Assembly: GCF_030867095.1 (NCBI RefSeq)
Contig: NC_081831.1
Span: 46,499,319 to 46,563,318 of the forward strand
Length of the DNA stretch: 64,000 bases
Origin: Alligator mississippiensis
Lineage: Eukaryota; Chordata; Crocodylia; Alligatoridae
Reading direction: 5' to 3'
Of this stretch, positions 34,211 to 45,066 are shown piece after piece. Each line of letters opens with the position of its first letter. The first letter of the stretch is position 1. The translations under genes were made by a program, and so were the position numbers. The notes beneath the pieces are model-generated. The model did not search any database. It worked only from the letters and a program-made list of their open reading frames with translations, and had not been told where the DNA came from.

Positions 34211-35662
34211 TTGGAAGAACTGGATGCCTTTAAGTTGGCAGGCCCGGATGAGCTCCATCCGAGGGTGCTGAAGGCACTGGTGGGAATACTTGAACGCTTG
34301 TGGCACATGGGCCAAGTCCTGGAGGACTGGAAAAGGGCCAATGTGGTCCCCATTTTCAAGAAGGGGAGGAAGGAGGACCCGGGCAACTATAGGCCAGTCA
34401 GTCTCACCTCCATCCTTGGCAGAATCTTTGGAAAAATTATCAAGGCTCACATTTGCGAGAGCCCTGCAGGACAAATTATGCTGAGGGGAAACCAGCATGG
34501 GTTCGTGGCAGGCAGATTGTGCCTGACCAATCTAGTCTGTCTTTATGACCAGGTTACGAAACACCTGGACACAGGAGGAGGGGTGGATGTCATATACTTA
34601 GACTTCAGGAAGGCCTTCGATACGGTATCCCACCCCATACTGGTGAACAAGCTAAGAGGCTGTGACTTGGATGACTACGCAGTCCGGTGGGTGGCGAATT
34701 GGCTGGAGGGTCGCACCCAGAGAGTCGTGGTGGATGGGTCGGTTTCGACCTCGAAGGGTGTGGGCAGTGGGGTCCCGCAGGGCTCGGTCCTTGGACCGAT
34801 ACTCTTTAATGTCTTCATCAGTGACTTGGACGAGGGAGTGAAATGTACTCTGTCCAAGTTTGCAGATGACCCAAAGATATGGGGAGAAGTGGACACGCCG
34901 GAGGGCAGGGAACAGCTGCAAGCAGACCTGGACAAGTTAGACAAGTGGGCAGAAAACAACAGGATGCAGTTCAACAAGGAGAAATGCAAAGTGCTGCACC
35001 TAGGGAGGAAAAATGTCCAGAACACCTACAGCCTAGGGAATGACCTGCTGGGTGGCACAGAGGTGGAAAGGGATCTTGGAGTCCTAGTGTTCTCCAAGAT
35101 GAACATGAGTCGGCAGTGTGATGAAGCCATCAGAAAAGCCAGTGGCACTTTATCGTGCATCAGGAGATGCATGACGAATAGGTCCAAGGAGGTGATACTT
35201 CCCCTCTATCGGGCGCTGGTCAGACCGCAGTTGGAGTACTGCGTGGAATTCTGGGCGCCGCACTTCAAGAGGGATGTGGATAACCTGGAGAGGGTCCAGA
35301 GAAGGGCCACTCGTATGGTTAAGGGCCTGCAGACCAAGCCCAACGAGGAGAGACTAGAGAAACTGGACCTTTTCAGCCTCCGCAAGAGAAGGTTGAGAGG
35401 CGACCTTGTGGCTGCCTATAAGTTAATCACGGGGGCACAAAAGGGAATTGGTGAGTATTTATTCACCAAGGCGCCCCTGGGGGTTACAAGAAATAATGGC
35501 CACAAGCTAGCAGAGAGCAGATTTAGATTGGACATTAGGAAGAACTTCTTCACAGTTCGAGTGGCCAAGGTCTGGAATGGGCTCCCAATGGAGGTGGTGC
35601 TCTCCCCTACCCTGGGGGTCTTCAAGAGGAGGTTAGATAAGCATCTAGCTGGGGTCATCTAG
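34211..35662 (+). pseudogene. CR1 reverse transcriptase, uninterrupted 483-codon frame
   Basis: The frame is open for the whole reverse transcriptase and C-terminal region. Visible motifs: NVVPIFKKGRKEDPGNYRPV, then QHGFVAGRLCLTNLV, then VIYLDFRKAFDTVSH (catalytic Asp), VPQGSVLGPILFNVF, KFADDPKIWGEV (FADD box) and CKVLHLGRKN. The final part holds WAPHFKRDVDNLERVQRRAT and ends CKRRLDKHLAGVI-like at the stop. The apparent ATG at 34,211 is an internal methionine of ORF2, since the endonuclease half is missing. It is not a functional gene, but the lack of stops makes it much younger than the copies at 6,240 and 61,625. Confidence 0.88.
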
Positions 35663-35744
35663 ACCCAGCACTCTTTCCTGCTTATGCAGGAGGTCGGACT
35701 CGATGATCTATTGAGGTCCCTTCCGACCCTAACATCTATGAATC
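34211..35744 (+). mobile_element. CR1 LINE, 5'-truncated, young-looking
   Basis: Similarity to the CR1 at 7,363-11,740 begins at about TCACTTGGAAGAACTGG (34,211) and runs to the 3' tail GGTCGGACTCGATGATC ... ACATCTATGAATC at 35,744. It lacks the endonuclease. It lies in the opposite orientation to the left copy and is followed by a (CT)n(TA)n array. Confidence 0.92.
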
Positions 35745-35753
35745 CTTTCATGT

Positions 35754-35867
<114 letters not shown>

Positions 35868-36129
35868 ATCTCACAGAAGATGCCTTACTTTATTATAAAA
35901 AGAATATGTCTAGTACCTTTTCTGGTAATACTAGATTTTACAGTTAATTATGAGGCATAGAAATACATAATGAAATTATCATTGTTAGGTAACAAAGACA
36001 AGTACTTCCATCTATTCTGAATGTGTAAATTTAAGATTACTAATATTAAGAAGTTAGGATTATAATTACTATTATGTTATATTAATAATTTGTATTTGAA
36101 TAGTATTTCTATTTTCTAACAGCTTAGAA

Positions 36130-36250
36130 GTATTTGCACTCATTCAAGATATTATTTTCCTCATATTTCAAATCATAAAATAGAAACAAAAAGTTATGTG
36201 ATTTGCCCAAAAGTTAATGGCAGATTGAGAATTTTTGGTTCCTCCCCTCA
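36130..36250 (-). repeat. possible MIR-like SINE fragment
   Basis: TATTTTCCTCATATTTCAAA and AAGTTATGTGATTTGCCCAA resemble the reverse-complement MIR core. Diverged; assignment is tentative. Confidence 0.4.
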
Positions 36251-36327
36251 GCTATCTTTCTCAAGCATGAATATACCACATATTTAGCAATGCCTATAGA
36301 GCTCTATACATTTTAAATATTATACAA

Positions 36328-37132
36328 TAGGGCTGTGTGAAGCTTTGGTCACTGATTCAACTTAGAGGAAATTTGGCCCAATTTGGTGGCTGAACCTATG
36401 AATTGTAATTGAATCAGGAGACCCATTAATCTCTCCAAATTGAATTGGCAGCCTCTGAATCAATTTGGTGAAATTTGGAGAGATTCAGTGATTCAACCAT
36501 AGACACAGCCTTATATGTTTTTTCTACATACCTCAAAGTACCAGGCACTGCTCGTGAATGCTGAGATAGTGCAGCAGATGGACTGTCCCATGAGAGTGTG
36601 GGGTGGTCCCCTGTATGCTCAGCAGCGGACCCAGATGTGGATCAGAAGTACTTCTGGTCCACTTCCAGATCCACTGTGGAGCATGCTGGGGACCCACCTG
36701 CCCCCAGGCTCAGCAACTGGTGACTCCTGAGTCTGGGGGGGCAGGCACCCAGGGTCCCCCTGAGGCAAATCACTGCGCCAGGGGGGCACAGGGGGGTTCT
36801 GTGCATGCTCGGCAGCTGACCCAGAAGGGGACCAGAAGTAGTTCCTGTTCCACTGTTGAACACTCGGGGGACCTCCCCCTTTGCTCCCATGGGATGCTCC
36901 ATCTGCCCCACCATCTCAGTGTTCGCGAGCCATGCCTGGTACCTCAAGGTACATAGAAAAACATATAAAGTTGTGTGAATGGCTGAATTACTGATTCTAT
37001 GAATCAGAATTGAATCTTCTGATCCCGATTCGGACAAATCAAATCGGGACAGTGATCTGAATGAGTGAATTGAAACAGTCCCCCAAATTGGGCCAAATCT
37101 GAATTGAATACTGCCCACTTTGCACACCCGTA
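36328..37132. mobile_element. non-autonomous hAT, same family as the split hAT
   Basis: Ends TAGGGCTGTGTGAAGC and TTTGCACACCCGTA match the termini of the hAT at 23,545-25,968/56,669-59,673. Flanks TTATACAA and CTATACTA agree at 6 of 8 bases. Subterminal GATTCA/TGAATC-rich stretches are shared with the autonomous-type copy. The centre has an imperfect inverted duplication (CAGATGTGGATCAGAAGTAC and GACCAGAAGTAGTTCC). No transposase. Confidence 0.75.
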
Positions 37133-37289
37133 CTATACTACTATACGAGCTTACACACCCACCACTTCTGGGAGCACTACACCTCATAATGACTAAAGAT
37201 CAGCTCTGATTAGAGCTGGACAGATTAGCTTTGAGAAGAGTTATGAAACCACTGTACATAAGATTTAAATATACTTTAATTAGATAGTG

Positions 37290-37585
37290 GCATCATATTG
37301 CAAAAATGTCCAGGGAAGCCCACTTTTCTGAGTGTGAAGAGGCTAGATAGACAGACAAGAGTTGGAACAAGGAAAAGTCTTCATTGTAGGTACCATGGGG
37401 TATTGAGCCTTATGTCTACTGAAATGGAATGGTTACCCATAGAGGCTGTAGAATCTTCACCCCTGGAGGTCTTTTAAGAGCAGGCTAGACAAAGCTTTGC
37501 CTGTGATGATACAGTTGGGGGTGGCCCCACTTTGAGTTGGACTAGATGACCTCCTGAAGCCTAATTTTCTATGAGTCTATTAAAT
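37290..37585 (+). repeat. CR1 3' fragment (old subfamily)
   Basis: TAGAGGCTGTAGAATCTTCA, CCCTGGAGGTCTTTTAAGAG, CAGGCTAGACAAAGC and GGACTAGATGACCTCCTGA followed by TCTATGAGTCTATTA match the end of CR1 ORF2 and its 3' UTR. Coding sense is largely lost. Confidence 0.75.
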
Positions 37586-37589
37586 TAAT

Positions 37590-38394
37590 CGGAGTTTTGC
37601 CATTGAATTTGCCAGGTTCAGAGTTATTTTACATATGGGCTACTCTGTTTATTTCATCTTAAATCATTAACTTCCAGTATTATCATTGGTTAGCCAGAAG
37701 TTTCAGGCACTAGTTCAGGGAATAAAATAATTCAGGATGTCTACAGATTTCAAAAGAGGCAGGCTAGGCAGTCAAAATACTCTATTTGCTAGCCTACAAA
37801 ATATTATGAACCAATTCAGATCACCTCCAATATTCAGTATGTACAATATATTTTATACAACAAATGAAAAATGCAATCAGTGAAACAGCCAATATTATTC
37901 ACTCAAAAGTATACAATACATTTAGAATCTTTCTTGTGCTGTACCTGAAAATATGCAATCTTGCATTATGCTCATTTTGAAATGCTCCAAATTTATGTAT
38001 TCTGAGCCTGAAATCAGATGATTCCTCCCTTGAAGGTACAAACTGCCCAGGCTGTTCTAGTCCAGGCTTAGCATTCCCAAATAGGACTTTCCTCTCCCAG
38101 GGTGACTGTATTTCCCAGGGTGAACTTTAAAGGGGCTGGACCACAGCTGTGCTCCCCGGAGCTTCCTGGCAGCCCATGTTTTCCCTGCTGTGATGGCTCA
38201 CAACTCTAAAGGTAAGAGTTGTGTTTCCCTCATGCCCCCAGACCTGCCCTTGGGCTTCCTGGGGTTGCATTGGGACAGGATCCCCAGCTTCCCTGTTTCA
38301 GCCACTCCTATGGCTTCTCCCCTCACTGGTGAGGCTGCTTGCCTTACAGATGCTGAGGGGAAGGGAGCATGTGATAAAGCACATTTATACATTC
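37590..38394. other. intergenic DNA
   Basis: No gene or clear repeat. A moderately GC-rich patch at 38,080-38,370 has open frames on both strands with no recognised family. Confidence 0.4.
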
Positions 38395-38515
38395 GCATGA
38401 TTACTGTGCAGTAAACTACTCTATTCACAAGTAAACTTGCTACCTGCAAATCAAAGTAGCAAATTTACTCACAAGTAGTTACTGTGTAGTAGTGCACATG
38501 TAGACTGGGAGCAAA
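38395..38515. repeat. fragment related to the palindromic miniature element
   Basis: Contains GATTACTGTGCAGTAAACTA and ACTGTGTAGTAGTGCACATG then TAGAC. It shares the TTACTGTGCAGTAA palindrome and CACATGTAGAC end with the element at 617-1,014. An inverted pair (CACAAGTAAACTTGCTAC / GTAGCAAATTTACTCACAAG) makes a hairpin. Confidence 0.5.
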
Positions 38516-41500
38516 TTTCCTCCCAGTCAGCCCTGCCATAAAGGGCCAGCCTCAGGCTAGCCCCAGGACCCCAGTGTTGGGAGCCTCTCCTGGCCCAGGA
38601 CTGGGCTGGCTCCATGGCAGCCCCATCCCAGGCCATTAAAAACCTGCAGGCACTGTTAGCCTTGGGGCATATGCAGGCAGCCTGTGGCCACTGCATTCCC
38701 CTGCACAGGCTGCAGACTAACTTTGCCAGCCTGCCTGCAACCCAGCTCCAATCCCTGGTACCACAGGGCTGCACTGTCCAGCCCCACAGGATTCTGCAGG
38801 CACCTGCTGTAGCAAAAGCCCCAGTTTCTTTTTCTTTTTTTAATTTATTTATTTTAAAATGCATTCCCTCCCCTTCCCCAATCATTTCTGACTTTTTCTC
38901 TCCCTCTCTTTTCCCTATAAATAAGTATAAGTAAGCTAAGATGTAGGATAAGCTTTAAACATTTTTATTTTGCTAGCAAGTTTTTGGTTTTGGATAACCA
39001 CTGTTGTATATTGTATTCTTATTAGGCTTGTATTGATTTTTACTGTTGTATATTGTATTATTATAACTTTTGTACTGATTTTTATCGTTTCATATGGATA
39101 GTTCTCAATTCCTACTGCCTTTTCCCTGTGACTTTCTGCTGTCATTCTCTGCTTTCCTGCTGCCTCTGCCACCTTTCAGTCTCTCCTGCTGCTCTTTCTG
39201 TGATTTTTCTGCTGTCTGTCTCTCTGGTTTCAGGCTTCTCCCCCTTGCAGCTTTCCAGACCCTTCTAGCTGCTCCAGAGCCATCTTCTGGCTCCCCACAC
39301 CCATAGCCCCTCTTTAACGCACACACTTTCCCGTAGTTCCATTTTTCCCTGTCCCTATCTACCTTTTCAGCTTCTCCATAGCTCTGGCTCCAGACCCAGT
39401 CTCTGTGCAGGCATGCTTCCCTGTTCTGCAGGCTTTGGGCATTCTCTCTTAATTGATTAAGATCAGTTAACCTAAAGTTACCCCTGAGCCTCAGTTCTTC
39501 AGCCCAGGGCCCTCTAGTCTACCGGTTCTAATCCCAGTCCTGGTGACTTTCATTTCCAGTAAGTCTAACTCCCTACATTTCTACTTTCTTACCATAACCC
39601 TCTTCCAGCTATCTCAGTACACCAAGCACATGCATACCTACATATCACAACACCCAACTTAGGAACTCACCTGTTTGTGTGTGTGTGTGTGTATTCACTA
39701 ATTCACACACATACCACCCACCTACTCATACACACAGGTGAGATCTATATCTATAATCTGTGTGTGTGTGGTATATAAATTAGTAATCCACATATATGTA
39801 TTGGATGTGCAGGTACTGGTAACTGATTCTGTCTAAATTTGGTGTGTGTGTAGTGTGTATGGGCTTAAACTGGTGATAGGTGTGCATGAACCTAGACTGG
39901 TTATTTTGGACGTGTGTGTATCTGAGTTGCGAGTGGATGTCATTCTTATGCCCCAAGACAAGGCCACAGCAGTGCTATGTACTTCAGCATGGACAGCATG
40001 CCTGAGCCTCCGCTATGGCCTGGCTCCCACAATGACATGTTAACAGGGGAGGGCCCCTCAGCCCACCAGAAGCCCATCTTGAAAAGCTCCTTGCCCCTAG
40101 TCTCCTCTAACAGCTTGGGGAGCCTGGGCCAGTGCCTGCCCCACCAGCTGGCCATGTCACTGCCAGCCACCAGATCCTCCCCAGTGCCATAGACCTGCCT
40201 GGGCAGCCACACACCTTCCCCTTACAACCAAGGACATTGCCAGGAGCCTCTCATCATCACCACCAGACTGACCCAAGCTGCTGGGTATGTCATCCCCAAC
40301 CACATGGTAAGCCCCACATGAGGGAGGGTCTTCCATGCCCCAGCCCCAGCACCCTCTCTCTGCCTGGCCTGGCCAAGCTCCCCTGGCCCCTGGGCTCTCA
40401 CCTCTTCTCCCCCCCCCCCACACACACACACAGCATGCAGGGAGGCAGGAGACAGGCAACTCAAAATAGTTTTGCACTGTGTCCCTACAGCTAGGTGGGC
40501 ATGTGCCTCTCACATGCCAAGGAATGCATCAATGCCAGTGGGGATGCCCTCCTCATATGCAGGGGGCTATCAATGTGTAGCATGGTCACAGGTAGCCCTC
40601 CATACAGTGGCAGAAGTTGCAGGGCAGTGTGTACTTTCCTGCTACACCATCAAATCTCAGGGTCCTGTGCCAGGTGTGCAGGTCCACCTAGGGCACCATG
40701 AACATCATCAGCAGCAGGGCATAGTGGGTCAAGCACCCCTTGATCTGTGAAAGCAGCTCCTCATGCTGTGCTCAGGACACATGCAGCAAAGGAACACTTG
40801 GGACACAGAGTGACCATGGCAGAGGGGGGCTGGTCCTGGGGTGCCTCACCAGAGAGACCCCCTGTAGGGAAGGCAGAGGCACAGGCAACTCTGCATGCCA
40901 GTTGTCTGGAAGCCCCATGCCCCTGAGACCAGGCACCATGGTCTTGGTGGCATTACAGGAGACAGGCTGGCCTGCAGGAGAAGGGTGTGGGTCTGAAGTC
41001 ATGGCAGCGGGTGCTCCCAGCTACCCCATCCTGGATATGGGGTAGGGGAGGCAGGCTGCCTATGGCCAGCACCCAGAAGCCCACCAAGCCCTGGGGAGTG
41101 AGTGTTTATAGGATGGTTCAGCAGGTAGCTGCCTGGGCCAGGGCCTGCCTGGCTGACTTACCATAGTCTGTAGGCACCCTTATTTGCATAACCCCCAGTA
41201 CAAAGCATCTTATCACCGGATTCACAGTCAGTGCTGCCATCAGCTGGGTTTTTTGGATTCATCAGCTTGGCAGGAGGAGGACCCAGGACTGGACTGTCCT
41301 GGACTGGCTGGTCACAGCTTCAAAGGACTGGCTGGCAGACACATGGGTGTCATGTGTGGAGGATGGTGCCTGGCAGGAAGCATGGTGGACAGAAGATGTC
41401 ACCCACAAGGATGTGTAGGACCAGTGTAAGGAAGCACTGGACCAGGCAGACCAGAAATTTAGGGCACAGCTCCTGGCCCCAGAGGAACAGCATGTGGAGA

Positions 41501-42045
41501 CCCTGGATTGGCAGGCTGTGCTTGTGGCTCTAGCCTAGACTAAGTGACAGTGGCAAATGCCCAAGTGACAAGCAAATGGCAAGATCATAAGCTGCCACTA
41601 AGGACAACTGCAGCCTTTTTACGTTTCTGCTACTAATGAGTTATAGTCATTAAGTTACTGCAAAGTTTCAGGCAGTAGATAGCTAAATAGAGAGGGTCTA
41701 GCTTGTTTTAAGTTTCAGTTGTTATTTAGTATCAACAGCATTTGGTATCAAATCAAATACAAACTTGCTGCCTCACCACTGAGGGGACAAATTTTATATT
41801 CTGTAATACAGTTTTCAAGCCAATTATGTTTTTACTGTCTCACTATATATTAAATATATTTTCAAAAAATAAAACAAATAAAAACAAATAAAATAAACAA
41901 TATTTACACTTCATCTTAAAAGCTGGTCTGTATCGTTTGTTCAAAATATCTCACAAACCAAAAATTCAGAAAATATATATTTTTACACAAAAATGGTTGT
42001 TTCTTTTTCCATCATTTTTTAGAAATGTCTGGGATAATTTAAGTA
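38516..42045. other. intergenic DNA, partly GC-rich, with GT arrays
   Basis: No gene could be established. GT/CA-rich arrays lie at 39,674-39,690 and 39,757-39,860. The GC-rich stretch 39,950-41,540 has many short frames on both strands. A Trp/Glu-rich frame near 41,260-41,536 (WQEAWWTEDVT, APEEQHVETLDWQAV) has a faint Myb/SANT-associated look, but it is broken and I cannot assign it. 41,600-42,045 is AT-rich and featureless. Before the inferred inversion this AT-rich edge would have flanked copy A. Confidence 0.35.
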
Positions 42046-42051
42046 AATATG
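42046..42051. other. current left flank of copy B (AATATG), not a match to the right flank
   Basis: The six bases before the terminal repeat do not match TATGTG on the other side. If the 18.5-kb segment was inverted, this hexamer was originally the flank of copy A. Confidence 0.7.
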
Positions 42052-42410
42052 AGTAGTATAAAGGCTCTCTGCCCTTCAATGCAAATGTGACGGGTGGGCA
42101 GGATCGGAAGTCCCGCCCCCTTCGCTCTGCCCCCTTTCCCCCTGTATGGTGTGTGATGTCACCAGCCACACCCCCTGACCCTGGTCACGTGGTGCATGAC
42201 ATCAGCAACTCCATCCCTAACCCCGGTCACGTGGTGCATGACATTAGCAACTCCGCCCCTGACCCCAATCACGTGGTGTGTGACACCAACACCACATGGT
42301 TCATGACATCAGAAGGACAACCCAGGCAGACCCTCAAAGCCCAACCCCTCATGCTCTAAGATCCGCCCTAGATCACATGGTGCTGTTATGGCCTATCAGG
42401 TCCCTGACCA
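42052..42410. repeat. Polinton left terminal inverted repeat (copy B)
   Basis: About 359 bases, beginning AGTAGTATAAAGG and ending near TCCCTGACCA. It holds roughly three ~43-bp units with the cores GGTCACGTGGTGCATGACAT and GCAACTCC. It pairs with 56,155-56,662, which has more units. CACGTG (E-box type) and TGACATCA (CRE/ATF-like) recur in each unit, so an enhancer role for the flanking early genes is plausible but untested. Confidence 0.92.
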
Positions 42411-42648
42411 CTCTAACCCCCCCTACTCTGGAGCACAGGTGTAACCTATGGGGTGGTAGGGTGGTGATGTGACCCCTCTAACAACCTGCCCCAACACCCC
42501 CAACCAATTGGCAGTGGTTTCAGAGGCCTCAGACCTCCCAAGAACAATCCTGAACCAATTGGAATGAGTACAGTGGGGGTGGGGTTTAGGCAGCAAACCC
42601 ACTAGGTCTATCTGCTTTCCCAAATGACCCTTCTGTTTATCTGAGACC

Positions 42649-43029
42649 GTGCTAAGGCAAGCAAGGGCAGATATGGATTCTTTCACAATGCCTGTAGGCC
42701 CACTCACTACACCACCAAGACGGCCTTATAGAAAGCGTTACCGTAGAAATAGTTTTGAGGAGGAGACCCGGCTCCTTGCCCAAAGACTCTTTGAGAAGCC
42801 TGACCCTGTCGGGGAAGAGCCTGTGAACAGGCAATTGGAGGAGACCCAGGACCTCGAAGCAGACGTTGAGACTTTGGAAGATGGTACCTTTGTACCTGAT
42901 CCTGCGTGTGAAGTACAGGTCACTGCAGAGGAGAGACTGGTAAGAGACTTGGAGGATGAATGTGGGGGTCTTTGGGTTGTGACGGTAGTGGTGGGGTTCA
43001 CTTCATGGCACGTGTGTGTTTGGAAGTAG
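42649..43029 (+). CDS. early-type basic/acidic protein, 126-codon frame (copy B)
   Basis: First frame inside the left terminal repeat. The most probable start is the internal Met of ADMDSFTMPVGPL. A basic patch RRPYRKRYRRNSF (about residues 24-36) may bind nucleic acid or localise to the nucleus. An acidic stretch QDLEADVETLED follows. A GTAAGA donor-like site near 42,940 and a pyrimidine tract ending in CAG at 43,066 suggest splicing to the next frame, as in adenovirus-type early genes; this is inference. No family is recognised. Confidence 0.55.
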   Translation: MLRQARADMDSFTMPVGPLTTPPRRPYRKRYRRNSFEEETRLLAQRLFEKPDPVGEEPVNRQLEETQDLEADVETLEDGTFVPDPACEVQVTAEERLVRDLEDECGGLWVVTVVVGFTSWHVCVWK

Positions 43030-43060
43030 CTAACTAACTTAGTCCTTTATTTGAATTTCT

Positions 43061-43645
43061 TTGCAGCTAGATGAAGCCTTTTTAATGACACCAGAAAACC
43101 TCCTCACCAGTACACCAGAAGGAAGTGTATGCTTCTGCAGAGAACAAAGACCTGATGAGGCTGAAGAGTTAAGAAGTCATCTCAGCATCGAAGCTACACA
43201 AGCTCTTACATCACGTGAACGTAAAGTTTTCATGAAGTCTCTTGTTCGCATTTCCTTTTATGGCATAATGAAATGCTGCTTGAGGCAGAGACTTTTTGAC
43301 TTATGCCGGGGGTGCACATTTGACTTAGGGGGTCAAGAACCCCACGAATGTATTGCTTGGTTAGATGAAGACATAAATAAAATAATTCAGGATCATTGCC
43401 AGGAAATATGTCTTGATAGCATTTTCAATGCTGTTATAATCATAGGGTTTGCCAGGAACAGTCTCAGAATTACTGAGAAACACTTAATTCAGGTTAGACA
43501 GCTTCTAAACACGGTGTATTCTGCAGAAGATCCTAAGGCTGCCCTTCATGATTTGATCACTGAGGAAGATGAAACATTCATACCCCATATTGAACACTTA
43601 ATTGGTGCTAGAGATTATAAAACCCTGCTTAAGAGAAGGGATTAG
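43061..43645 (+). CDS. early-type protein with C-x2-C-x9-H-x-C cluster, 194 aa (copy B)
   Basis: The mature reading probably begins at LDEAFLMTPENLL after a possible 3' splice site (TTTCTTTGCAG). The central helix-rich region holds MKCCLRQRLFDLCRGC, continued by TFDLGGQEPHEC, giving a C-x2-C-x9-H-x-C cluster that could bind zinc. The C-terminal half is predicted helical, with an acidic ITEEDETFIPHIEHLIG segment. Its position next to the terminal repeat, away from replication and capsid genes, is where adintoviruses and adenoviruses keep host-interacting genes. I see no LxCxE motif. Function unknown. Confidence 0.65.
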   Translation: MQLDEAFLMTPENLLTSTPEGSVCFCREQRPDEAEELRSHLSIEATQALTSRERKVFMKSLVRISFYGIMKCCLRQRLFDLCRGCTFDLGGQEPHECIAWLDEDINKIIQDHCQEICLDSIFNAVIIIGFARNSLRITEKHLIQVRQLLNTVYSAEDPKAALHDLITEEDETFIPHIEHLIGARDYKTLLKRRD

Positions 43646-43820
43646 CAAAACGAGTTTGGGGCGTACCTCTGTTGCTGTTCTGGGTGGGAGACTGGGGAAT
43701 GTGAGGCTGTAAAACACAACAACAGTTTTCTACATCTAATGTATTTTAGCATTTGCTTTAGTGTCTTGGATATCTTATCACATACATATAGGGTTTTTTT
43801 GTAAAGATAAAACAATGAGA

Positions 43821-44672
43821 CTTAATGGTCATTAGAAATGATAAAAATCCTTCTTAGGAGAAGGGGTAACAAAATAAACTAGTAAAATATTGTAAAAGTT
43901 TTAATGGAAATAAAGACTGAATTTAAAAACATATATTCTCACAGCTTTTGTATGGTATGGGTGGGGTGGTGTGGGGGTCTTGTTATAAAGATAAAACAGA
44001 CCTCAAAAAAAAAAAAATGACCATAAGTTATCTCTTACCAAAAGGCCTGCTGTAAAGATAAGGCCGACAAGGCATAATGGTCACTGGATACGATAAGAAA
44101 CACTTCTTAGAAGAAAGTTTAACAAAATAAACAAATAAATATTATAAAAGTTTTTAAGGGAAATAAAGACTGAATTTTAAAATATATATTCTCACAGATT
44201 GTGTATGGTATAGGGGTGACGGGGGTGTGTATCATAAAGATAAAAATACAAGCGGCCTGGTGAGTCCAGATCGCCACATGTTTTAAGACTAAAAGGGGGT
44301 GGAGGTGTCTTTTAGCGCTGACTATTTTAATACAGTTATATTTTGCTTTATACATACACTATTTTCCGGTTGACAATGCATAATGGTCACTGGATATGAT
44401 AAGAAACACTTCTTAGAAGAAGGATTAACAAAATAAACTAATAAAATATTATAAAAGTTTTTAAGGGAAATAAAGACTGAATGTAAAAAGATATATTCTC
44501 ACAGATTGTGTTATGGTATAGGGGTGATGGGGGTGTGTGTTATAAAGATAAAAAAGAGGCCCGGTGTGTCCAGATCACCACATTTTTTAAGACTAAAGGG
44601 GGGTGGGTTGTCTTTTAGTGCTGACTATTTTAATACAGTTATATTTTACTTTATACATGCACTATTTTCCTT
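43821..44672 (+). repeat. three tandem ~250-300-bp repeats in the non-coding gap (copy B)
   Basis: Units start near 43,821, 44,072 and 44,379 with TAATGGTCAYTRGA. Each continues through ACTTCTTAGAAGAA, an AAATAAAGACTGAAT box, TATATTCTCACAG and a GGGTG-rich stretch. The last two units also share CAGATCRCCACAT, TTAAGACTAAA and CTATTTTAATACAGTTATAT. The whole gap 43,646-45,066 lacks supported genes. AATAAA in every unit could end the early transcript; an origin or promoter is also possible. Confidence 0.82.
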
Positions 44673-45066
44673 AATCTATTGTTTAATTTTTAATACAGAG
44701 GACTTACTTATTGTATCATTTCATTTATATTACAGAGAGCTTATCAGGTGGGGAAGCCCCAGGCCATTTTACCACAATAAGGTAACAATTATTTTAAAAG
44801 GATCGGGTTATTTGTGGCAGTGTTGCTATAATCACACTAAGTTATAACAACTGTTTGTTTTCAAACAGAACCTCTTCTTCTAAAATAGAAAAGCAGAACA
44901 AGCACATACAGTCATGTTTTTACCCAGTAGTAAAAGGTAATTTTTCTGAAACTGTGTGTTTCCTGTGGGAGGAGAATCTGTGTGTAGGGGTTAAGCAAAT
45001 TTTAAATTTACAGTGTGTGAGGAAAGTGAATTCTCAATGCTGAGATATAAATGTTATATTTCCTAA

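Noticed and set aside
42170-42330. CRISPR-like array in the terminal repeat
   Set aside because: The ~43-bp units are contiguous, without unique spacers, and sit in a eukaryotic element's terminal repeat; this is a tandem repeat.
43061-43645. LxCxE-type retinoblastoma-binding motif in the early protein
   Set aside because: LFDLCRGC has no glutamate at the required position; no match elsewhere in the protein.
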